64,000 nt of DNA from Alternaria dauci. Taxonomy: Eukaryota > Ascomycota > Dothideomycetes > Pleosporales > Pleosporaceae. A program made the position numbers and the translations under genes. Positions within the stretch are counted from its first letter, which is position 1. Each line of letters starts with the position of its first letter. Below, piece after piece: positions 54,997 to 64,000 of the stretch. Location: positions 620,001 to 684,000 of the forward strand of contig NC_091275.1 in NCBI RefSeq assembly GCF_042100115.1, in the 5' to 3' direction. The notes under the pieces are model-generated. The model ran no database searches. It had not been told where the DNA came from and saw nothing but the letters and a program-made list of their open reading frames with translations.

Positions 54997-56855
54997 CTAG
55001 GTTCGCAAACGTGAGAATATGATGAATGCAGACATGTATAAACCCTGCAACGTACATTAGCATCAGTCTCGTGTCTAGGTATAGCACGCCAACGTACCGA
55101 GGATATGAGATATGGCAACCCCAGACCAACGCCACCCCATTCAATCGCCTTGACCCACAGGACCGTCATCAAAGGCGCACCAACCAAAGATCCAAGTGTC
55201 TTGGTCAACATGACAATACTAAAGTCCTGAGCATCAGCGCCCTCAATGGCGATCAACGGCGACTTGATTAACGACATGGTAAACACCGGTAGCGCCGATC
55301 CGAGTGCGTAGATGATGAGCGCTGTTCACACATCAGCTCATTTAATCTCTGCAAGCAACTATTGAAATAAAAAAAAAGCATGCCGAACCTACCAGTGAAC
55401 AACATCCAAAACTTTCCCGCTAATGCTATACATAGCACACCTAGTATCGATACCGCAATGCTAACATCTGCGCCCAGAATATTCAATCGCACATCAGAAC
55501 CCTGAACGGCGCTCGATGCCATGGATGTGCGAATGATGCGTGGAACAACGACTGCAAGTAACGTGAGGTTCACCAACGCCTTGGCCGAGAGCAAGTAGCC
55601 TGCCTGTGCAAAAGTCCAATTGTAGCGTTTGGAAATGTACTGAACCAAAAGTTTCGTGTCTGAGCTAGCCAGTGCCGTGAAGAACAGGGTCAGTAGTAGA
55701 ATTTGGAAGTTTCGTCGTCCAAGCACCAGGTGGACTAATTGCTGGATGGTGGTTTTGATGCTTTGGTAGTAGGTGCTGGAGGGTGGTGCTTTGAATGCAG
55801 ATGCATACCTATCTGGGCTGAGATCTCTGCTGCCGATCAAGGGACCTGATTCCTCTGCGTTTTCGTCGGGTATGGTTTCATGGGCCGTTGTAGTGTATTT
55901 CGAGAATCTTGACGTGTTGGGAAGTAAACTGATCGTCGGTATAGCGCAGAGTAGGAGAAAGATGTTAAGCCAGAAGGGCAGCCAGAGGTTGGCACCCATG
56001 GTGAAAGCGGCAAAGGTCGGGCCCATGAAGGAGACGATGTAAGAAGTTGAGCTGATGTAGGAGAAGTATGATGCTCTGTTCGTAGTCAGTATTGCTTCCT
56101 TACTATGTGCTACTGGATGTAAGGTATCACTCGCCTTTGAACATACTCACTCGTCAAAGCAGAGGTAAGTGTGAATATCGTTGACTGGAATACACACTCG
56201 CCTCCTAAGACATTGAAGATTGGGCTCGCAAGAATGGCCTTCGTGGGCAAGAGGAGAGGAAAATGTCCTGACGAAGTTTAGATAAAGGCAGACTTTATGG
56301 TCTGGGTGAGTAGATTTTTGTATCAACACATACCGACGATGATAGCCCAAGCACTCATAACCACCCTTGGAATAATATTGAACCACAGCACTACCATAAC
56401 ACCCCATCTCCTGGCCATGAAGCTAAACGGTATCGTGACGATGAAATCTGAATGTAGACAGCATCAGCCTACACCTCTACCTCTTACGCGATACCAAACT
56501 TGCCGAATCACATACCACATACAACGCTCATCGTCTCCATGCTCCCTTGCAACCATGCAAGCCCCCGTTGAACATCCTTGACTTTACATAGCATCTCCGG
56601 TATCGTCCCATCTGGCTGTATCACCGATGGATCATTCGCTTCATAGTGCTCTTGACACAACCGGAGCTCTATCACTCGGTTGAGAGGCAATGTGTACAGA
56701 ACGGACGAAAGCTGCACCAGGATGAGAAGGAGTACCAGTGGCCATATTGCGCGTTTACTGGGGGTAGACAGTATAGGAGATGGGTTGCGAGTTGGAGGCA
56801 TAGATGTTGTTGCGAGGCGTGCGAGTAGTGGTGCGCTGCTGTCGATATCAGACAT
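54997..56855 (-). CDS. Major facilitator superfamily transporter, six exons
   Basis: Predicted 12-helix transporter; substrate unknown. Exons (complement) are 56516..56855, 56334..56447, 56114..56267, 55393..56075, 55098..55321 and 54997..55044, giving 520 residues. After a Ser/Pro-rich N terminus, helix 1 (WPLVLLLILVQLSSVLYTLP) is followed by a loop with two cysteines. The exon 1-2 join gives VVCDFIVTIPFSFMARRWG, a loop 2-3 signature. Exon 3 gives LGGECVFQSTIFTLTSALTS; exon 4 starts ASYFSYISSTSYIVSFMGPT. The last exon is only 48 nt and supplies GLYMSAFIIFSRLRT to finish the final helix. The exon 3 donor is GTAGCA, weaker than the others; a nearer GTGAGT would break the frame. The domain order resembles fungal MFS proteins distantly related to tetracycline/folate carriers. 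The gene model is good, the substrate open. Confidence 0.85.
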
Positions 56856-57584
56856 CGCGCTCAGGGTTCAATGGAAGTCACCATGTGGGGAGTCATGATC
56901 GGCTGTATACTGGTTCAAGAGCAAGCATGTGTGTATTTCGTGGTACCATCTGTGTTGTTCTACCTTGTGTCTTATCGGGATGGTACGATAAGCCAATGGT
57001 CACGTGATCCTGATGCTGACCTTGGGATTCTTGAAAAGACCTCAGGGCGTCCTACGTTGAAGTATCAACTTAGAAGCTCCTTATCGCATCTTGCACTATG
57101 GATTCCGTTTCCCTGATATTCCACACCTGTCCCGCATCGAAGTGTTGTTTTGCCATTTGAATATATTGCCGGGCATTATTCCGCCAAAGTAGGGCTATCC
57201 CAGCCACTCCTGCCGCCAACGCATCGCAATCTTCCGGCGGTACCAAATCGCGTCGCGTTTTATCGATCTGCCTCAACACCCACTATTTGTTTCTACCGCG
57301 TTGACCCCTTGTCGTAAAACAGACCCGTCTTACAGCGCATATTTCCTTTGTCGCCCAAGCTGTATTTGCGTCTTCCCACGGAAACGTGGCTGGCTGTCTC
57401 GAGGGACCTTCCTTGCAGGGAATTCCGGTCTCGGCGCGCTGCGGAAAACGCCACATCAACAGGCCTCGCGACATTGGTCTGATAAATACGAGGCTGGGAA
57501 CAAATTCGCCGCAGCATCGTGATCTTGCATCTCGATGATTACTTGCGCATGTCCCCATGTCCCGTGTCTGTTCCAATGCGAGGA
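56856..57584. other. Intergenic region, no supported gene
   Basis: About 730 bp upstream of the MFS gene. Minus-strand frames at 57070-57520 have coding-like composition but no ATG or domain. Nothing is called. Confidence 0.5.
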
Positions 57585-58050
57585 TCATGCCATGTCTGTG
57601 CTTCTGTTGCTTTTCCCGTGCTTGATCATCATGTATCCGCCTAGAGTGCAGCCTGATACAAGCAAGGTGAAGAGGAAAAGCAGCACCATAGTGTGAACTC
57701 TGTTTCTCGCCCATCGACTTGGTGGTGTAGTGCTGCTTTGCTTTCCGTAGTAGTCTAGGGATATGTAGCCTTTGCGCCAAGGTATGCTGTCCAATATCTC
57801 AAAAGACTCGACAGACGCAGGGGACGGCGGAGCGGATGTAAGATCGGACTCGGCATATCGCGGACAAAGCGTGTTATGAGCGAATGTAGTGTCGTCGTCG
57901 GTATAGGGCGAGAGCAGCCTGTAACCTGCTGCACCAGAGTTCGCGGTAGTAATAGAGATCTTGAGCGGTTAGTAGGCGGAGGCGCTCATAGGCCCATACA
58001 GGCGCCCATTGTGTAATACTCACTAGAGGCATTGTCGCCAGCGTTTGCAT
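57585..58050 (-). CDS. Small single-pass membrane protein, two exons (hypothetical)
   Basis: Not visible as one frame: exon 1 is 58024..58050 (MQTLATMPL) and exon 2 is 57585..57959, joined by a 64-nt intron with a good branch site (CTAAC) and AAG acceptor, giving 133 residues. The N-terminal half is polar, with TDDDTTFAHNTLCPRY and a Pro/Ser segment. SFEILDSIPWRKGYISLDYY precedes a basic patch (PPSRWARNRVHT), and then one clear membrane helix (MVLLFLFTLLVSGCTLGGYMM) is followed by a short basic end. Orientation (basic side before the helix) suggests the N terminus is cytosolic. I recognise no family. It could be an artefact of splicing choice, but the frame-consistent join to a well-formed helix supports a real gene. 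Confidence 0.5.
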
Positions 58051-58968
58051 TCAAGTAACATGGAAGGAGTGTATACGTGCCTGTAGGAGCAGGATAGGGC
58101 AATCTTAAGCAACTCAGATCGCATTGCTTGCTTTGAAACATGCGACGAGTGGGTGTACCCTGCGGCGTGGACTGTATAGCATCCACTCGCCCAACATATA
58201 TCACCAGGAATATCGCATGATGAAACGCAGAAACAATAGTATGCCAGGCGAAAGCGAGCAAGGAGGACCAATTCCTCAGTTTCTAGGCGACAGGTTCTTC
58301 ACTAGTGATGCGCTTCGCCACCCTTTCAGCGCCGCTCTCAAAGTAACAATCTGGAGAGCCCTGCAAATCCAGACAACCACATACCAATGTCACTTCACAC
58401 ATTTTCTCACCGTTCCGCCGCTTATGCAAAAGGAAATTAGAGTCCCGTGAATCAAAGAAGGTGTCCGATAAAAGTTTTGAATTGAGAAAGGAAGGGTATC
58501 TCTGCTCGCGTAAGCAAACAACAGTTGCGAGTGAGCCTGATTGTGCTGGCTTGTATATTCCAATTTCAGCCTGTAGCCACTTTTTTCCTCCCCACATGCT
58601 GCAGACCAGATCAAACAACCCGTATTAGATGGATGCTATATCCAAGAAGAAAGGGTGCCGGACCTGACCTGGGCTCCACCCACCAAAACCACCCGACTGG
58701 CTGTCGTGCGGAAGAGGCAGTGGACGACCGTTTAATTTTTGGTCGGACCTAACAAAAGAAATGCTCGAAACAGAAAAGTGACGTCTTTGATATCGCAGAA
58801 TAACAGTAACAGACGCTTGTAAATGCTGGAAGAAATGACCATGCTATGAAGCTCGTACAGGAGTTGTTTTTGGTACAACGGAGCACACATGGATGTGATC
58901 ATGACAGTCCATGGCAGTTGAATTTTTTCGGACAGTGATGTTGTGCAACCACTGCGCGACGCGGTGGC
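58051..58968. other. Intergenic region, no supported gene
   Basis: About 920 bp between the small membrane-protein gene and the cyclin stop, holding the cyclin 3' UTR and a promoter. No domain-bearing frame is seen. Confidence 0.55.
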
Positions 58969-60204
58969 TTACTGGACGTGCTGGGGATGGAGGTATTGCT
59001 GGTGGAAGTATTGACCTTGATGTTGCGCGTTCGCCGGGTGATCCGGAGTGGGAGTCGTGGGGTACATCGAAGTTGGCTGTGACTTGACGACGTGGCCATA
59101 GGTAAAGTGCTCGCCCTCCGGTGTGATAGGCGGTGTGGGACATCCATTGTGCATCACAGAGCTGTATGGGTTCTTGTTGGGCGTCTGGGGTCCGTAGGCG
59201 TTCACAGTGACGACAGGCTTTGGCTCCTCAATGGTGACAGTGGGTGGCGGTGTGGGCGGGGCGGCTTGTCGTCGCGCAATCTGCGCTTGCCTTTGGAGGA
59301 ACTCCTCGACGGTGGCGGATACGCTCGACAGATGCATGGAGGCATACTTGCGGGAAAGTACCGGAGATGGCTGGTAGAGATGGTTGGACAGACCAATGAC
59401 CGTCTGGGGATCGTAAGCACCAGACCAGTCGGTGTTGCGTGCTTGAGGTCGGGACAGGACACATCTCGCAAGGGCGAGGGCGGATCGGGCAAGGACAGAT
59501 GGCCGTGTAGAGACAAACTCCTTGTGGAAGAGAGCGATCTCGGCAATGTAGAGAGTCATGTGCTCAACCTCAGCATCGTACGGGGCCTCGGCAAGGGCGA
59601 TCTGGAGGAAAGCATCTACCGTGGTGTGACCAATGACCCAGTTAAGAGTTTGCAGAACGTGCCACTCCATTTGAGTGAACATTTCGTCGTCGTACAGCGA
59701 GCAGCACATGGATTTCAGCTCCCGAACGGTCGGGACACGGTCTTTCTTATCACCGTACTTGGCGGCGATGAGCAGGGCTGCGCAGCCAACGAGCTGGTAG
59801 TGGCGCTTGTAGACAACACGGCGGGAGCAGTAGCGGTCAAGAAGGTTGACAGCGAGGAACAGAGTCTCGGGCAACAACTGGAAAGCAGCGTGAGCTTCGA
59901 CTAGAAAGTCAAGGAGGTAAGGGCGCATGAACCACTGGATCTCGGTCTGGATGTCGATCGAGTTGACGTCAGGCAAAGTTTGGGACTCCATGTGGATCAT
60001 GTGTTGCATAATGTCTTCTTGATATTCATCAGCGGTTTGCCTTGAGAGTTCCTCGGCGATTGCTCGTTGTTGCATCTTGGAAACAGCGCGATGGCGTTCT
60101 CTGGCCTCTGCTCGCATGGCGTAGATGCCATCGTCATGAGACTCCACAAAGTACGAATCGCACTGACCGTAGCGGGACTGTTGCGGTTGCTGGTGGTACG
60201 CCAT
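58969..60204 (-). CDS. G1/S-type cyclin (Cln/Puc1-like)
   Basis: Regulatory subunit of the cyclin-dependent kinase (Cdc28/Cdk1) that drives the G1-to-S step. Single exon of 411 residues from ATG at 60204. A Gln/Tyr-rich start and a coiled stretch (ARERHRAVSKMQQRAIAEEL) precede the cyclin box (about 80-215): IQWFMRPYLLDFLVEAHAAF, TLFLAVNLLDRYCSRR, YQLVGCAALLIAAKYGDKK and FTQMEWHVLQTLNWVIGHTT. A second, weaker helical domain contains FVSTRPSVLARSALALARCV. The C-terminal 130 residues are rich in Pro, Thr and His with several TP sites, as in unstable cyclins degraded after phosphorylation. The MRxxLxxW-like entry and LDRYCSRRxV favour the fungal Cln group over B-type cyclins. No destruction box is seen. 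Confidence 0.9.
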   Translation of the reverse strand: MAYHQQPQQSRYGQCDSYFVESHDDGIYAMRAEARERHRAVSKMQQRAIAEELSRQTADEYQEDIMQHMIHMESQTLPDVNSIDIQTEIQWFMRPYLLDFLVEAHAAFQLLPETLFLAVNLLDRYCSRRVVYKRHYQLVGCAALLIAAKYGDKKDRVPTVRELKSMCCSLYDDEMFTQMEWHVLQTLNWVIGHTTVDAFLQIALAEAPYDAEVEHMTLYIAEIALFHKEFVSTRPSVLARSALALARCVLSRPQARNTDWSGAYDPQTVIGLSNHLYQPSPVLSRKYASMHLSSVSATVEEFLQRQAQIARRQAAPPTPPPTVTIEEPKPVVTVNAYGPQTPNKNPYSSVMHNGCPTPPITPEGEHFTYGHVVKSQPTSMYPTTPTPDHPANAQHQGQYFHQQYLHPQHVQ

Positions 60205-62094
60205 GTTGATGATGTGGTCGTCAGGTCTCCGGGATAGACGTGGTCGGTTGGGGTGGTGGGTATTTAGTGAGTGGACAGCTTCGAATGGTGAGCCGGATTA
60301 GAGAGTGGCAGCCTGAAAGGCAACAGGTACAAAGAGTGTGATTAGCTGGTATGTAAAGTAGGTCTGTTGTCGGTGATCCTCGGGTACTGAGGGTCGAACG
60401 TTTTGCAGTAGACAGAGCCTAGACCAGCTTGGTTAGCGATCATCACATATGTCGATGCTTGAAGAGTCCATACCTTTGCAGAATTAATACAATTATGTTA
60501 GTGAGCGAATGGAGTGTACAAAAACACAGATAAGACAGCGGAACAAGTCGAAGAAGGCACTGATAGCATCCAGAAGACTGATTGACGCGGTCTCGTAGGT
60601 CCCTTGGTGCAAGGGGAGGTCGTAGGGCAGAGCACGAGCTAACGAGTCCGCCGGGCTAGGGGTATGGAGCCGAAAGATGGAATCAAGGGATTCCCGTACT
60701 GGCAACTGAGATCTAGGCTAGTGTGAGCCCGGAGTCGAAGATGGCGTTGGTGATGAGTACGAACAGTGCAAGTCCTTTTCGGCGCTGGGGAAGCAGGTAC
60801 AGCTAGGAGTAGACAATCTATGAGAGAAGCATGTCAGCATTGGATCAGAAAAAGAAGTCGTTCTCGGATCCTTGATAGTGGATCCGGCCCATCTGGGAAA
60901 GGGTCCACCCGCTAGTCGATATGAAGCCATGGCCACGATGGAAGAAGGCGGTGAACGTCGGTGAAGCATTGTAGGGACGTGCAATGACACGTATGGCGAG
61001 ATCCGTAGCTGCAGATATAAAGATGACGGCCCCATGAACAGCTTCTCGGTATCCTCTCAGCTGGCGTTCCGTTCCCGTGTTCAGGCCATTGTTCGTCCGG
61101 CTCTGGTGGAAGTGACGATATCACAAAACGATATGATGACGGTGCGATTCTGACATGCAATCCTGGGGAGTGCAGCGCGGCTGGCACATGAGTTTCTTAT
61201 CGATGTCGTAGATGGAGAATGCAGTCCGAGGCCTCCCGTGGAACCGAACATCCTTCACCTGAAGCTTCTTCTCCGCCCGATTTCCACGACCGCTGGCTTC
61301 AGTATCATGTTGCCCTTGCGAATCACCCTCACCTCCACTCCCAATGGATGATTGCCATGTTCTTCGTTGTCGGACCGAGGATGTTCGTTAGGCAGCCCTT
61401 CCAAGTTGGAATCCTTGGCATTGGGCAATCGCTAGGTGAGACGAACCGGCACTGGTGGAAGCCCCCGGAGCTAAGAAACAAAGAACGAGTGACCTACCGA
61501 GATGGATGCTCAATCGTCACACACGAGGCTGATGGTACAGACGTCTGGCGGGACGACTGTGTAGGGAGCGAAGGACTAGAGTAGAGCGAGTACGTGTTCT
61601 CAGCTATCTCTACGTCCAGCGAGAGACGAGGTAGGAGGCGGGCGGATGAAGTAGGGCGAAGGTGCAGGGAGTCTGAACTCTTCACGATCCTATTCGAGGA
61701 GAGACGGCGGTCGGGTCTAGGGGACCGAGAGCAGGAGATTGGAGGAGTTTTATGGAAAGATAGGAGCCGAAACACTCAGCACCACATCAGATCCAAAGTT
61801 TCTCCGTGCTCGACCGTAGTGAAAGAGGGATATGAGAAGAGGGGAGAGGAGGTGAGAAGAGAGCACGATACAGACGGACGTAGCTCTGAGAAAACGACTG
61901 GGCGAGCAAAGCCCTAGGAGGTTGGCGCTAACCGCATCGGACGCACGGCATCTCGTACAGCATGGGAACAGGGAACTTGATACGCCCACAGCGCCCAGCC
62001 AACCGATGCGTATTCCGCCGCCGTCGTGCCCCATTGTGGATCACCCATGGCGTTTTTGCGTCTGGGAAGCTTCGGCCAGGAACACGCTCATTGA

Positions 62095-63889
62095 ACGCGT
62101 CCTAGTCCCGTGTCTTCCGCAACCATCACCACCATGACCCAGCGCTGAGCTGCCACTGCTGCTCCCGTTGCCGTCGCGCGTATCCGCTGCTGTGCCACGG
62201 CCCCCAGCCCTCACACGCTGCAGCGACCTTCGCACTCGGCCTCGCTGCAGCGCAGGATTGCACTCTGCGGCCTCGCATCAATACCGCCTGCTGCAGTTGC
62301 TTTTCTCAACTCGGCATGAAGGTCTGAGCAGCGCGCGCAGTGGCTGTAATATTCGCCTGGCCCCGCTCGAATTAGAGCCCTGCCAGGGCGCCGGTGAGGC
62401 CACTCATGCAGCTATACAAGGTTGCAGCATGGCCTACGATCGCTGTCCAATGTGTCCCTCGCCTGCGCACAGGAAACAACTTGCTTTGCACTCGGCCAAG
62501 ACCTGCAAATGGCATTGTGCCCGTCGCTCTCGCTGCTTGCATCTCAAACCCATGCCTGCACCAGAGTCGTGGTTCCCCTGACATGCTATAGGAAGCTGAG
62601 GTCATGTCATCATTACACTATTTAGGAGAGGCTGAACTACTCCTCCTTTGTTGGAGCTGAACAAAGCAGCAGCAGCAGACGCCTGTCGGCACGCTGCATC
62701 CTGGTAACGCGTCGCACCGCCGTGTCTGCGAGTCTGCCCAAGTACGCTCTGGTCGTGACCTAGAGAACGGCGTCATGCTCCCCGGAGGTCCACATGGCAA
62801 ATCTCAGAAACTCAGGAGTAAATTTTGGAGACTCATGGATGGATGCGCTCTGCTCACGTTGGTCTTGCATGGAAGATTACTCGAAAAGGGGACCCTGGCA
62901 CGACAACTTTGCTCTGCAACACAGACCCTATACTGAAGCCTCGAGGCCGGCCGTTGGACTCATCGTTTCGCAATGCCCATGGTGTTTCGACGATAGTAGC
63001 TTCTAGTGCCTTTGAGCCGATGATCCACGTGTTAGTAGCGTTGACTAGCAACGCGTGTCGGAGCCTAAGATAGCTGGTAAGATTGCCAATTCTCCTAATT
63101 ACTCTGTTGCCGAGTCCGTGAGTCTCGCACGCCTCGACTGCATAGTTTCTAGAAAGCAGCCATACTCCGGACTTAACCTTGCCTTGCTGACCGGCAGGAT
63201 TCATGGCGGGGTTTGCTTATATGAGCTATCCCTCTATTACGAGGCCCGGTCGTGCCGCATGCAAATGAGCCATGGCATCACCTCTGACAGCGGCTCGATG
63301 TTGCAAGTTGACGCAAACATTGTGCGTAGACGCGTTCATGCATGTGTTACCTTGAGTAAGGAAGGTGCGCCTCCGACCTAGCGAGCCTCAGCTCTGCGCG
63401 GCCGCATCAGATAGCAACCACCGTCTCCACGCCGTGCAAGCATATACCGCCGAACTCCACAACTAAGTTGAAGATTGTGGTCGTGGTGGGTGACCAAGAC
63501 TATTGAGAAGATGATGATGATACTGCCGATAGTTCGTCTGCCAAACCTACCTAAGTACCTAGCTTCCCCGGCCAACCGCGTCGCCAGGCACGCGTTTCGA
63601 AACTCGTTCAATAGCCTCAGTGTGATTCGGCTTCGGATATTGACAGGCGGCTGGGCCCATGGTCTCGCGACGACGAGTCGTAGCGCGATCTTTCGCGTTC
63701 ATCATCTGCGTAAAAAAGGAAGATGCTAACCCGGCAACTCCGCATTGCATGTTGCTCTAACAATCTTGCTTCACGTCGCTGCTGCAGCTAGTGGCCGCCC
63801 GACATCCGCAACTGTGCCATCGCCAGCCACCAATGCACCTCAGCACGTCCGGGTTCCAGGCATTGTGTCACAGTCGCGAAGAAACGCGT
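62095..63889. promoter_or_regulatory. Scattered ACGCGT (MCB-like) sites upstream of the cyclin gene
   Basis: ACGCGT is present at 62095, 62707, 63051, 63330, 63590 and 63884. In yeasts this is the core site of MBF (Mbp1-Swi6), which controls G1/S genes. The sites lie 1.9-3.7 kb from the cyclin ATG, far for a fungal promoter. ACGCGT also occurs elsewhere in the window about once per 2.5-3 kb, so the function is only suggested. Confidence 0.3.
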
Positions 63890-63954
63890 CTTAAAGTACT
63901 TGAGCTGTGCGCACGCGACAAAACTTAAAGGATCCAGGCTATTTTCTGATCTGA

Positions 63955-63969
63955 CCCCCCCCCCCCCCC
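63955..63969. repeat. C homopolymer of about 15 bases
   Basis: An uninterrupted C run between CTGA and GTGCAC. Length may vary by slippage or sequencing error. Confidence 0.8.
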
Positions 63970-64000
63970 GTGCACAGCTGCCTCGGTCGGACGCTCTCAC

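Larger units (their letters stand above)
60205..64000. other. Long coding-free region upstream of the cyclin gene (runs off the window)
   Basis: At least 3.8 kb without a frame carrying a recognisable domain. A long leader or regulatory zone is common before fungal G1-cyclin genes, but an unrecognised gene cannot be excluded. Six ACGCGT sites lie between 62095 and 63889 and a C homopolymer lies at the far end; both are listed separately. Confidence 0.55.

Noticed and set aside
57070..57520. Minus-strand frames with plausible composition
   Set aside because: No ATG in the first frame and no splice join giving a longer protein.
1..64000. Search for a secondary-metabolite cluster, CRISPR array, rRNA or intact transposase gene
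   Set aside because: None seen. The three MFS genes are scattered and not next to any core biosynthetic enzyme.

Overview
The window is nuclear DNA of a filamentous ascomycete. The evidence is short GT-AG introns (mostly 45-80 nt with CTAAC/CTGAC-like branch sites), single-gene transcription units on both strands, kilobase spacers, and fungal families (CWC22, DPM2, Sur7-like, Kha1, Sso1, Png1, G1 cyclin, MFS transporters). Long low-complexity proteins, a CBM18-AA5 oxidase and the gene style suggest a Dothideomycete, probably Pleosporales. That placement is inference.

0-14 kb: the 3' end of phosphopantothenate-cysteine ligase (CAB2); a four-exon MFS transporter; a disordered CX2C protein; a 4.1-kb gene-poor stretch; a secreted copper-radical oxidase with three chitin-binding domains; and a decayed minus-strand gene whose stops look like C-to-T changes. 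14-26 kb: splicing factor CWC22 divergent from DPM2; a DCAF6-like WD40 protein; a GPI-type GH18 chitinase with long repeats. 27-36 kb: a second MFS transporter; a 700-bp AT-rich fold-back transposable element with a TA target-site duplication; a 1191-residue fungal membrane protein.

36-64 kb: a Sur7/PalI-family protein, a PNGase-like protein, a Kha1 K+/H+ antiporter, a secreted Cip1-like protein, the plasma-membrane syntaxin Sso1, nicotinate phosphoribosyltransferase divergent from a membrane-anchored cytochrome b5-domain protein, a third MFS transporter, a small single-pass membrane protein, and a G1/S-type cyclin behind a coding-free upstream region of at least 3.8 kb with several ACGCGT (MCB-like) sites.

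This is mostly a housekeeping chromosome segment, not a gene cluster. No biosynthetic core enzyme, defence system or CRISPR array is present. The genes touch CoA and NAD synthesis, splicing, dolichol-phosphate mannose synthesis, glycoprotein turnover, membrane traffic, ion homeostasis and cell-wall or plant-polymer processing. The most unusual items are the fold-back element, the C-to-T decayed gene and the CBM18-AA5 enzyme. Exon borders were assigned by reading splice signals and requiring frame continuity; totals for all spliced models are multiples of three.
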